From NCBI GenBank assembly GCA_964496905.1, contig CAZCAQ010000014.1:1-22687 (forward strand): a DNA stretch of 22,687 nt, in the 5' to 3' direction. Below the pieces are notes generated by a model. The model saw nothing but the letters and a program-made list of their open reading frames with translations. It had not been told where the DNA came from and made no database searches. This DNA is from CAZCAQ01 sp964496905 (GTDB taxonomy: Bacteria > Patescibacteriota > WWE3 > UBA101185 > UBA10185). Position numbers and translations under genes: made by a program. Each line of letters begins with the position of its first letter. Position 1 is the stretch's first letter. Positions 15,276 to 22,687 of this stretch are shown piece after piece.

Positions 15276-17234
15276 CCAACACCAACACCAACACCAGCGG
15301 AAAGACTGCCAGAGCTTGCACAATTCAAAGACATAAACAAATCCACCGGAATGAGCAAAATACTTTTGCAAATGAAACAAGCACAAGCAGCATACAAAGA
15401 ACCTACAGTCACTACTTCACCACAAACGCCTACACCAACTACAGTAGTGGCACAAACACAGCCATCAGCAGCTGCGCCGGTTGTTAATCAAGGGCAAACA
15501 CCTACACCACAGGCAGCACCAACAAAACCGGTCCAAAAGCAACCTAAGGCGCCAAATACACCTCCAATGCCTTTTATGCCAAAAAAGACTCCTTACACCG
15601 AACCACTGCAAGAGGTAACCAAACAGGTTGATCCATTCCAAATGCCTTCCCCAGTTGCACAAGCGCAAAAACAGGTAGAAAAACAGACCACACCAAAAGA
15701 TGAACCATACAGGCCAAAAAATGAGCCCATTATGCCAAGTGTCACTCCCGATAGAGTAGCAGGACGCCGTTTTACTCAACTTGCAATGGATCAACAAGGG
15801 ACCATTGTTCTTCCAATACGGGGAGAAAAAGTGTTGAGAACTGCACCAACGGATACAACTGTTGATCAAAAGCAGCTGGAAGAAAAAACTCAACAATTAC
15901 AATTGCTTTTAGAGCAAATTAGAAGAGAGTCGGGAATTGCAAGTGCCACTATTAATGCACCAAAACAGCCACAAACGCAACAAACACCACAAGGACAACC
16001 TGTACAGCAGCAGCCAAAAATACAACAGTCTCAAACGCAAAAAGAGGAAGAAGTCCTGCAAAAACTGCAAAGCGAGAATCAACGGCTTATTGATGAAATT
16101 GGGCATCTTAAAGTAGAAATGGCAAAAACACAGGCAATTGGAAACCTTCAGCAACAAGAACAAGTTTTACAAAGCGCCAGCATTGAACAAGAAGTTCTAA
16201 AAAAACAAATTGAAGAGCTTCAAGCAAAAATCACTCAAAAAGACGTAGAAACAGAAGCGCTAAAAAAACGTGAACAACAACGTATTGAAGATGAGCGCAA
16301 ACAGGCCGAAACCTTAAGGCTTATGATGCAAATGCAAGCCGAAAAAGATAGAAAAGAACACGAACGAAAAGAAAAAGAGGCATTGGCTCAGTATGAGGAA
16401 GAAAGGAAAAAACTAGAAGAAAAGCAAAAGGAAGATGCACGTAAGAAGCAACAAGAAACTGCTCGCCTACAAGAAGAAGCTCGCGTTAAAGAAGAAAAAG
16501 CACGAAAAGAAGCTCAAGCGCTGGAACAAGAAAAAAAGCGTATTCAACAAATAGAGGCACAAAAGTTCGCCCAAGAAGAAAAGCGCAGAATTGAGCAAGA
16601 ACAACAAAAAGCGCTGGAACAACGCCGAAAAGAGGAAGAGCTACAAAAAAACAAAGAGCTTCAACTGGCTAAAGAACGCGAACTAGAAAAGAAAAAACAA
16701 GCGGAAGCCGCACAAAGAATACAAAAAGAGCAAGAGGCAAAAAAGCAAAGCGAAACTAAAGCAGCGCAAGAAAAAGCATTACGAGAACAAAAAGAAAAAG
16801 CGGAACAAGCCTTAAAAGAAGCGGAAGCCCGCGCCTATGAAGAACAAAAACGGATAGAGGCAGCTAAACAACGGGCTGAAGAAGAACGAAAAAAACAAGA
16901 AGAAGCTCTCAAAACAGCAAAAAACGCAGCAGTACCTTCATTTGCAAAAATGCAACCCATAACCACACTGCCTAATGCAGTTTCAGGAGTAGTGAAAAAT
17001 AAAGAAGGCAAAACACTTGAAGGAATTCTTGTTATCATTAAAAGAGAAAATGGCGAACCTGTTCGCGCTTTAAAAACAAACATTTTGGGGCAATTTGCAA
17101 TAACTACACCTTTAAGTAACGGTGTTTATATTCTTGAAGTCGACAAGTCAGGGTCAACTAAAGAAAAATTCGATATAATTAAAGTCACAGCTGAGGGAAA
17201 ACCAATACCTCCACTTGACTTTACAGGGCATTAG
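15276..17234 (+). CDS. PrgI-type protein, C-terminal part: Pro/Gln-rich, long coiled coil, Ig-like end
   Basis: 652 readable residues start directly at the gap with PTPTPTP. I do not accept a separate start at 15102, because that frame runs inside the PrgI coding region. After about 190 Pro/Gln/Thr-rich residues comes a long Glu/Lys/Gln/Ala-rich coiled coil (from about 15850 to 16925, roughly 350 residues, TolA-like in composition). A C-terminal domain of about 85 residues follows (16970-17210; SGVVKNKEGKTLEGILV start, GQFAITTPL, GVYILEVDKSG). That pattern fits a carboxypeptidase-regulatory or Cna-B type beta-sandwich, domains usually found outside the cell. The whole PrgI protein would exceed 940 aa. 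Its end lies 15 bp before the VirB4 N-terminal-domain gene. Confidence 0.8.
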   Translation, partial: PTPTPTPAERLPELAQFKDINKSTGMSKILLQMKQAQAAYKEPTVTTSPQTPTPTTVVAQTQPSAAAPVVNQGQTPTPQAAPTKPVQKQPKAPNTPPMPFMPKKTPYTEPLQEVTKQVDPFQMPSPVAQAQKQVEKQTTPKDEPYRPKNEPIMPSVTPDRVAGRRFTQLAMDQQGTIVLPIRGEKVLRTAPTDTTVDQKQLEEKTQQLQLLLEQIRRESGIASATINAPKQPQTQQTPQGQPVQQQPKIQQSQTQKEEEVLQKLQSENQRLIDEIGHLKVEMAKTQAIGNLQQQEQVLQSASIEQEVLKKQIEELQAKITQKDVETEALKKREQQRIEDERKQAETLRLMMQMQAEKDRKEHERKEKEALAQYEEERKKLEEKQKEDARKKQQETARLQEEARVKEEKARKEAQALEQEKKRIQQIEAQKFAQEEKRRIEQEQQKALEQRRKEEELQKNKELQLAKERELEKKKQAEAAQRIQKEQEAKKQSETKAAQEKALREQKEKAEQALKEAEARAYEEQKRIEAAKQRAEEERKKQEEALKTAKNAAVPSFAKMQPITTLPNAVSGVVKNKEGKTLEGILVIIKRENGEPVRALKTNILGQFAITTPLSNGVYILEVDKSGSTKEKFDIIKVTAEGKPIPPLDFTGH

Positions 17235-17249
17235 TAATTATAGATATTT

Positions 17250-17951
17250 ATGCAAAACATAAAAACAACAACACAAGATCATTTAGATATAGTCGACATA
17301 AAAGGCAATGTTGTGGTTCTTCAAAACGGAAGCATTGCGGCAGTTATTCAAACAAGAGCAGTAAACTTTAATTTGTTGTCCGATATTGAACAAGACGCTA
17401 TCATTGCCTCGTTTTCTATGTTACTCAACTCTATTACATTTCCCGTGCAGGTAGTCATTCGGTCAAAAAAACTGGATATTACAAAATACATTGAAAAAGT
17501 AATTAGAGTCGAGCGCCAAATCACAGACCCGCTTTTAAAAAAACAAGCAGAGGCGTACAGACGCTTTATTCAAGAAATAATTAAACAAAACGAAGTTTTG
17601 GATAAAAGCTTCTATGTCATAGTTCCTGCAGGAGGTACAACGACAACTGGAGATATTTCGTCACAGCCATTTGGGTGGCTTATTAGACTTTTGGGTAAAC
17701 AAAATAAGCGTGTAAAAGTGGATGTGGACAGAACTGTTCAAGCATACCTTCCAGAGCTTATGCCTAAAGTGGACCATTTAATTAAGCAATTCAACAGGCT
17801 TAATATTCAATCACGACAACTTAACACACAAGAACTGGTTCAGCTGTATTTTGATATTTACAACCCAGTCTCAAAACACAATCAGCGTATTCAAACAAAC
17901 ATAGATGATTACAAATCGGCGGTAGTTAATCCGGCATTTGCTGAGGAATAA
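17250..17951 (+). CDS. VirB4 N-terminal-domain protein (TraC-like), separate from the ATPase
   Basis: The 233-aa soluble protein starts with a beta-rich domain (DIVDIKGNVVVLQNGSIAAV, then SDIEQDAIIASFSMLLNSI). This corresponds to the N-terminal region of VirB4/TraC ATPases; Patescibacteria often encode it separately and annotate it as TraC-like. No Walker motif is present. It ends only 2 nt before the ATPase gene, so the two halves are expected to be co-translated and to act together at the membrane. A TATAGA stretch lies 5 nt before the ATG, but it is weak and the gene probably belongs to the PrgI transcript. Confidence 0.8.
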   Translation: MQNIKTTTQDHLDIVDIKGNVVVLQNGSIAAVIQTRAVNFNLLSDIEQDAIIASFSMLLNSITFPVQVVIRSKKLDITKYIEKVIRVERQITDPLLKKQAEAYRRFIQEIIKQNEVLDKSFYVIVPAGGTTTTGDISSQPFGWLIRLLGKQNKRVKVDVDRTVQAYLPELMPKVDHLIKQFNRLNIQSRQLNTQELVQLYFDIYNPVSKHNQRIQTNIDDYKSAVVNPAFAEE

Positions 17952-17953
17952 TT

Positions 17954-20074
17954 ATGAAAAGACCTAAATTACCTAGCATTCCAAAATTTCATAAGCAAAA
18001 ACAAAAAGAAGAAGCTCAAACTAAAGAGGTTCTAAATCAAACGCAAGTAGATTTTGATGCAAACCCCGCGCAAACACTAGCCAATGGAATGGTTAGCATT
18101 AGGGACGTTATTGCACCGTCAGCGTTAGAAGTTGATTTTGACGTTATCAAAATAGGTAACATGTACTATAGAACACTTTTTATATCGGGCTACCCCAGAT
18201 TTGTTGGCGCTAATTGGCTGTCACCAATAATTAATTTTGACCACACTATTGAACTTTCAATGTTTTACTACCCAATTAAAGCCAAGGCCATTTTGGATGA
18301 TTTACGCAAAAAAATTACAGAGTTTGAAGCTACTGTCCGTACTTCAACTGACAAAGGAAAGCTAATTGACCCTGCTGTCGCCGCGGCGCTAGAAGATGCT
18401 AAGTCGTTGCAAGAACAACTGGTTAAAGGTATTGAAAAATACTATCAATTTTCTTTTTACATAACTATTCCTGCTGAAAGCATGGAAGAACTAGAAAACA
18501 CAACCAAAAAGCTGGAGGCAACTTTGGGCTCGCTTTTGCTAATTTCAAAACACGCCTCATTACAAATGGAAGAGGCCTTTCAGTCTACGGTACCTGTGGC
18601 CATAGACAAGTTATTAGTAACTCGAAACATGGATACAACAAGTCTTGCAACAACTTTTCCATTTACCTCATCCGACTTAACTTCTGAGGACGGCATTTTG
18701 TACGGAATTAATATTCACAACGGGTCATTGGTTATTTTTGATCGGTTCTCTTTGGAAAACGCTAACACAGTTGTATTTGCAAAATCTGGAGCTGGTAAAT
18801 CTTACTTTGTAAAGCTGGAAGCGTTGCGATTAATGGTATTTGGAGCGCAAGTTTTAATTATTGACCCAGAGGAAGAATACAAAAAGCTTTCAGACGCTGT
18901 TGGCGGAAACTATATAAGCTTTTCTGCCAATTCGCCTCAAAAAATGAATCCTTTTGATCTATCTGGAATTGCTGTAGAAGGCTCTAATGAACTTGGTCAA
19001 AAGCTGCTATCGCTACACACGTTGTTAGTTTTAATGCTTGGAAAACTTAGCCCTACTGAAGAGGCCGTGTTAGACCGTTGCTTACTAGAAACATACCGAC
19101 TAAAAGGCATTACACCTGACCCTGATACTCAAAGAAGCAAAGAACCTCCAATAATGGAAGATTTATATAAAGTATTGTTAGCGGCACAAGAGCCAGAAGC
19201 AAAAAGCATGGCCGATAGACTTGAAAAGTACATTAGAGGCTCCATGGCTGGTATTTTTGATTCACAGTCAAATATCGACCTAAACAACAAAATGACCGTT
19301 TTCTCAACAAAAAACCTTGAAGAAGCAATAAGGCCAATAGCCTTTTATATGATTTTGGATTACGTTTGGACGACAATTAGGAAAAATTTGAAAAAACGAG
19401 TTTTGATTGTTGAAGAAGCATGGTATTTATTGCAAAACGAAGATAGCGCGCGTTTTATATTTGGAATTGCAAAACGAGCCCGAAAATATTACTTGGGTCT
19501 AACTACAATTACTCAAGACGTGGATGACTTTTTGCGCTCAGAATACGGAAAAGTCATTGTAACCAACTCGTCAATTCAAGTTTTGTTAAAACAGCACCCT
19601 GCTGCAATTGACCAAGTAGCTCAAACATTTTACTTGTCCGAAGGTGAAAAGCGCTTATTGTTGGCCGCTGGTCTTGGAGAGGGATTATTTTTTGCCGGAC
19701 ACAACCACGTATATATTAAAATTAAGGCCTCAGAAGAGGAACACAAGCTTATTACAACCAATCCTGAGGAAATACTTAGACTGCGTGAAAAAGAAGGGCA
19801 ACCTCAAATAGGAGGCGCCACCACTTCGGGAGGTGTTAGCATTAAAGGGGGTGCGGGTTACACTCAATTTGATAGTTCTACTGCCGCGCAAATTGATAAA
19901 GAAAGTATAGAATCAAACAGACTCGCAGATAAAGCAACCGCAGCAACGACTGGTGCAAATGCTTTAAATAACACACCTACATTAACGGCGAGAGGGCCTC
20001 AACCCCAAATACAACCACAAGAAACGCCTGAGGGACCACAAGTACCCCAACCAAATCCGCCAACACAACAGTAG
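17954..20074 (+). CDS. virB4: VirB4-family type IV secretion ATPase
   Basis: The 706-aa protein has a Walker A motif at residues 276-283 (AKSGAGKS, Lys282) and a Walker B at 483-490 (VLIVEEAW, acidic pair Glu487-Glu488). The DPEEEY element at about 311 and the TTITQDVDDFL segment after Walker B are also typical of VirB4/TrbE/TraC. VirB4 is the universal motor of type IV secretion and pilus assembly, at the cytoplasmic membrane face. The usual N-terminal domain is largely carried by the gene before. Unusually, the last 85 or so residues are a Gly/Ser then Pro/Gln-rich tail resembling the Pro/Gln region of the PrgI protein. GAGG (17943-17946) acts as Shine-Dalgarno. The stop is 3 nt from the stop of convergent dnaN. 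Confidence 0.93.
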   Translation: MKRPKLPSIPKFHKQKQKEEAQTKEVLNQTQVDFDANPAQTLANGMVSIRDVIAPSALEVDFDVIKIGNMYYRTLFISGYPRFVGANWLSPIINFDHTIELSMFYYPIKAKAILDDLRKKITEFEATVRTSTDKGKLIDPAVAAALEDAKSLQEQLVKGIEKYYQFSFYITIPAESMEELENTTKKLEATLGSLLLISKHASLQMEEAFQSTVPVAIDKLLVTRNMDTTSLATTFPFTSSDLTSEDGILYGINIHNGSLVIFDRFSLENANTVVFAKSGAGKSYFVKLEALRLMVFGAQVLIIDPEEEYKKLSDAVGGNYISFSANSPQKMNPFDLSGIAVEGSNELGQKLLSLHTLLVLMLGKLSPTEEAVLDRCLLETYRLKGITPDPDTQRSKEPPIMEDLYKVLLAAQEPEAKSMADRLEKYIRGSMAGIFDSQSNIDLNNKMTVFSTKNLEEAIRPIAFYMILDYVWTTIRKNLKKRVLIVEEAWYLLQNEDSARFIFGIAKRARKYYLGLTTITQDVDDFLRSEYGKVIVTNSSIQVLLKQHPAAIDQVAQTFYLSEGEKRLLLAAGLGEGLFFAGHNHVYIKIKASEEEHKLITTNPEEILRLREKEGQPQIGGATTSGGVSIKGGAGYTQFDSSTAAQIDKESIESNRLADKATAATTGANALNNTPTLTARGPQPQIQPQETPEGPQVPQPNPPTQQ

Positions 20075-20077
20075 CGC

Positions 20078-21217
20078 TTAGTTATTTAACCTAACAGGCA
20101 TAACAATGTGAATATACGAGTCGGAATCGGTGGCTTGAATTAAACATGGAGAAGTATTTGTAGCAGTCTTTATTACTATTTTGTCACTTTTTAGGTTATT
20201 AAAAATATCAAGCAGGTAACGCGGGTTAAAAGCAACTTCCAACATGCCTGAATCGTCACCTTCTTGAAAAGTTGTTTCAATTATAGCGTCAACTTTACTT
20301 AAGCTTTCACCTGTTTCTTGAGACGTAGCTTTAACGTGTAAAAAACCCTCTGGATCAAAAGCAAGTTTTAAAGCGTCACTGTCCTCTTTGGCAAAAACAC
20401 TAGACAATTTTACAGCCTCAAGCAAATCTTTTAAAACAACCTCTGCCGAGTGTGAAGTCTCAGTTGGAATGATTTTTGTGTAATCTGGAAAACTGCCATC
20501 AATAACACCTGTTGCAACAAAAACCTCATCATTTTCCAAAAATAATAAATTTTGTGCGGAATTCATAAAAATACGAACAGGCTCATTGCTAGTAGACAAA
20601 ATACGCGCTATTTCCATTAGGGTTTTTGCTGGAACAATTACATCAAGTGCTTGATCCGCGGGCAAACCAAGTTTAAACCGCTTCTCCGAAAGTCTAAAAC
20701 CGTCTGTAGAGGCCAAAAATAAATCCCCATCGCGTAAAAACATTTTTAAACCCGTGTAAACAGGCCGCGCCTCATCTGAGGCAGCCGAAAATGCAACTTG
20801 TCCTACCGAGTTTAACAAATCGGTAGCGTTAGTTTCTATAAATTGGCCCATTTCTTCATAGGTAGGAATACTTGGAAAATCTGAAGCAGGTAAACACATA
20901 AAAGTTGATTTTGCCTTTTCTGAAATTAGCATAAGTCTATCGTCGTCGTACTCCAATACAACGCTTTGTGAAGACATATTAGCCAAAGACTCACGCAATA
21001 ATTTTAACGAAACTGCTGCAATACCCTCTACATCAACCGAAGCAGGAACTGAAACCTTTAGTGCACTTTCTAGGTTAGTGGCAATTATGCTAATTTTTCC
21101 AGTTTCAGCCTTTATTAAAATATGAGACAAAATGGGAAGCGTGTTTTTTATAGGAACTACTTTAGAAGCAGCGTTTAAGCCTTTTAAAAGATTTTCACGT
21201 AAACAGGTTACTTTCAT
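20078..21217 (-). CDS. dnaN: DNA polymerase III sliding clamp (beta subunit)
   Basis: The 379-aa protein has normal DnaN length with the three-domain clamp pattern. Recognisable parts are the N-terminal start (KVTCLRENLLKGLNAASKVV, then LPILSHILIKAE), a central FSAASDEARPVYTGL segment, a DGFRLSEKRF element, and the C-terminal MPVRL motif that lines the peptide-binding pocket. It holds replicative polymerases and other proteins on DNA. The start overlaps the end of jag by four bases (ATGA), so it is translated from the yidD-yidC-jag transcript. dnaN is more often next to dnaA; here it follows jag. Confidence 0.97.
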   Translation of the reverse strand: MKVTCLRENLLKGLNAASKVVPIKNTLPILSHILIKAETGKISIIATNLESALKVSVPASVDVEGIAAVSLKLLRESLANMSSQSVVLEYDDDRLMLISEKAKSTFMCLPASDFPSIPTYEEMGQFIETNATDLLNSVGQVAFSAASDEARPVYTGLKMFLRDGDLFLASTDGFRLSEKRFKLGLPADQALDVIVPAKTLMEIARILSTSNEPVRIFMNSAQNLLFLENDEVFVATGVIDGSFPDYTKIIPTETSHSAEVVLKDLLEAVKLSSVFAKEDSDALKLAFDPEGFLHVKATSQETGESLSKVDAIIETTFQEGDDSGMLEVAFNPRYLLDIFNNLKSDKIVIKTATNTSPCLIQATDSDSYIHIVMPVRLNN

Positions 21218-21663
21218 GATTTTTTCTTTAGTACTACTCTGCGCATTGGTTCGTCACCCATGCTTTCGGTCATTACATCATCGTATTCCGACACAAACGT
21301 GTGTACTGTTCTACGCTCAGAAGCTGTCATTGGGGGCAAAACTACGTCTTCACTAAAAAAGCGCACTTTATCAATACCTCTTTTGGCTATATCCTCGATT
21401 TTTTCTTTTTTTTGAGCTTTGTAGTCGTTTATATCTATGCTAACGTGTAAACCTTCTGGATAATGTCTATACGAAAACGTGTTTAAAAATGTTTCCAAAG
21501 CTTGCAATGACATTCCGTGCATACCAATTAAAAAGTTTAAGTTGTCACCTCTAAGCGTTATTTCAAGGCTTTCGTCTTTTTCGGCAATTTCGCAGGAAGG
21601 CGAAATGTTTATGTAATTTAGAATTTTTTTAACTGTAGTCTCTACGTGTTCTTTTTGTGTCAT
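21214..21663 (-). CDS. jag: Jag/KhpB RNA-binding protein (KH and R3H domains)
   Basis: The 149-aa protein has a KH domain with the GMHG loop (residues 47-50, within LIGMHGMSLQALE). A C-terminal R3H domain carries the ERRTVH motif (Arg117, His121). The N-terminal Jag-N domain of longer homologues is absent, a common short form. Jag/KhpB binds RNA and influences envelope growth, and it regularly follows yidC (spoIIIJ) in the origin region. It overlaps both neighbours by four bases (ATGA at each end), a fully translationally coupled arrangement. No Shine-Dalgarno is seen. Confidence 0.95.
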   Translation of the reverse strand: MTQKEHVETTVKKILNYINISPSCEIAEKDESLEITLRGDNLNFLIGMHGMSLQALETFLNTFSYRHYPEGLHVSIDINDYKAQKKEKIEDIAKRGIDKVRFFSEDVVLPPMTASERRTVHTFVSEYDDVMTESMGDEPMRRVVLKKKS

Positions 21664-22445
21664 TTTTTGATACGAGCTTTAAGTTTGTTAACTTGTGGCT
21701 CTAGGCCTCCCCAGCCTGTTATTAAATAGCTCTGAATTATTGAATATATTGATGATACGACAAGGTACAACACAGTACCGGCAGGAAGTCTAAGTCCTAT
21801 CATGACAGTTAGCAAAGGCATCATATAGAGCATTTGCTGTTGCATATTATAGGCAATATCATCGGATTTGTCAGGGGTTTTCTCAGCGACTTTTTCAGCC
21901 TTGGCGACAGCCGGCATCATCATTTTTGAGCTTATAAACTGGAATGCACCCGCTAAAATAGGCAAAAGGTATGTTGGATCCTTAACTGTAAGGTCCCAAA
22001 TCAAAAACTGTGTGTTTAAAGGAGAGTCGGGTATCAAAAAATCAAAGTAAATCATATCCAACAGGGAACTAATACCCTCAGGGCTAGAAATCATAAATAT
22101 GACCCTATAAAGAACGATCATTATTAAAATAGTTGGAATAGATGTTAAGCACCCTGAGGCAGGATTTATGCCATGTTCTTTAAAAAGTGCCATTTGGAGC
22201 TCGGCTTGCTTTTTTTTGTCATGTTTATACTTTTGCTTGATTTTATCCAGTTCCGGCATTAAATCGCGTTGTTTTTTTGAAATTCTTAAAGATTTAATAG
22301 TTGTTGGAAGTGTAATGATTCTAACGGCAAGAGTAAGCAAAATTATAGAAACGCCCAAGTTTGGGATTAAAAAGTAGAAAAAAAGCAAAAGGTTTAGAAC
22401 CGGCTGCATCAAAAGGGTATTCCAAAGCGTTTTTAGTAATTCCAT
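21660..22445 (-). CDS. yidC: Membrane protein insertase YidC/OxaI
   Basis: The 261-aa protein belongs to the short Gram-positive-type YidC/SpoIIIJ class, without the large periplasmic domain of proteobacteria. The first conserved transmembrane helix carries the hydrophilic-groove arginine (Arg42, in LAVRIITLP). The cytoplasmic hairpin (KKQRDLMPELDKIKQKYK) and the GCLTSIPTILIMIVLYRVI helix follow, then the C-terminal YMMPLLTVMIGLRLPAGTVLY helices. No lipobox is present, unlike many Firmicute homologues. It inserts small membrane proteins, such as pilin-type subunits, alone or with Sec. Its start is 4 bp after the yidD stop. Confidence 0.96.
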   Translation of the reverse strand: MELLKTLWNTLLMQPVLNLLLFFYFLIPNLGVSIILLTLAVRIITLPTTIKSLRISKKQRDLMPELDKIKQKYKHDKKKQAELQMALFKEHGINPASGCLTSIPTILIMIVLYRVIFMISSPEGISSLLDMIYFDFLIPDSPLNTQFLIWDLTVKDPTYLLPILAGAFQFISSKMMMPAVAKAEKVAEKTPDKSDDIAYNMQQQMLYMMPLLTVMIGLRLPAGTVLYLVVSSIYSIIQSYLITGWGGLEPQVNKLKARIKK

Positions 22446-22449
22446 CTGC

Positions 22450-22680
22450 TTATTTTACCACCTTTGGAGGAACAGGATCATAGCCACCTTTAAAAAAAGG
22501 GTTACACCTTAGAACTCGCTTTGTACCTAAGTATGCACCTTTTACAAAACCATGTTCATGTACGGCTTCATAAGTGTAATCAGAACAAGGCGGGTAAAAA
22601 CGGCACCTGCTTAAAGGCTTAAGATAAGGTGAAAGGATAGTTTTGTAGAAATTTAAGAATATCAGCGTTAATTTCTTCAT
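22450..22680 (-). CDS. yidD: Membrane protein insertion efficiency factor YidD
   Basis: The 76-aa protein has the standard YidD pattern: an amphipathic N-terminal helix (FLNFYKTILSPYL), the SRCRFYPPCSDY cysteine pair, HGFVKGAYLGTKRVLRC, and NPFFKGGYDPVP at the end. It acts at the inner membrane face beside YidC. The order yidD-yidC-jag is the classic origin-region block, so rnpA and rpmH are expected just past the right edge. The start at 22680 leaves only 7 bases before the window ends, so its promoter or upstream overlap cannot be judged. Confidence 0.95.
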   Translation of the reverse strand: MKKLTLIFLNFYKTILSPYLKPLSRCRFYPPCSDYTYEAVHEHGFVKGAYLGTKRVLRCNPFFKGGYDPVPPKVVK

Positions 22681-22687
22681 AAGTTTT

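Noticed and set aside
1..22687. TGA recoding to glycine, as in some Patescibacteria
   Set aside because: TGA ends several genes cleanly at overlaps (yidC/jag, jag/dnaN, the 349-aa/666-aa pair), and no in-frame TGA interrupts conserved domains.
1..22687. Mobile element, CRISPR array, tRNA or rRNA genes
   Set aside because: No transposase, integrase, terminal inverted repeats, regularly spaced repeats or RNA gene signatures were seen on either strand.

Overview
The window looks like a chromosomal segment of a Patescibacteria (Candidate Phyla Radiation) bacterium, most likely from the Microgenomates side. The evidence is AT-rich DNA, compact gene packing, a split VirB4 next to a PrgI-type protein, several VirB2-like pilins, and a small two-helix protein of a type common in that group. 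TGA is a normal stop here (for example jag into dnaN), so the TGA=Gly code of Gracilibacteria and Absconditabacteria does not apply. The assignment is an inference from gene content; there is no rRNA in the window.

Layout. (1) 1-2402, minus strand: an envelope operon of a PH-domain membrane protein, a 74-aa two-helix protein and a PP2C-like pseudophosphatase with a membrane anchor, which runs off the left edge. (2) 2403-2503: a dense cluster of hairpins and inverted repeats. (3) 2504-4321, minus: a coiled-coil (PcsB/EnvC-like) plus SpoIID/LytB cell-wall protein. (4) 4338-8657, plus: two related secreted cysteine-rich proteins, the second ending in a pilin-like domain, then three small VirB2-like pilins. 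(5) 8660-12793, minus: a small anchored Ig-like protein and a 1204-aa membrane protein with a degenerate M23 domain. (6) 12898-20074, plus: a VirB6/TrbL-like channel, a very large PrgI-type protein interrupted by a 100-N assembly gap, a VirB4 N-terminal-domain protein and the VirB4 ATPase. (7) 20078-22680, minus: dnaN, jag, yidC and yidD, the housekeeping block normally found beside the replication origin.

Regions 4-6 (about 15.7 kb) read as one minimal monoderm type IV secretion or pilus machine. The parts are VirB4 as the motor, PrgI (VirB3 role) and VirB6/TrbL in the membrane, at least four pilin-type subunits, large surface proteins, and wall-related proteins (degenerate M23; the SpoIID protein divergently transcribed from the pilin operon). 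No relaxase, VirD4 coupling protein, VirB11 or VirB8/9/10 homologue is visible here. A pilus, attachment, uptake or secretion role is therefore at least as likely as conjugation.

Expression signals are unusual. Four transcription-unit heads have a -10-like hexamer followed by exactly 6 nt and then ATG, the geometry expected for leaderless mRNAs. Clear Shine-Dalgarno sequences occur only at some internal cistrons.
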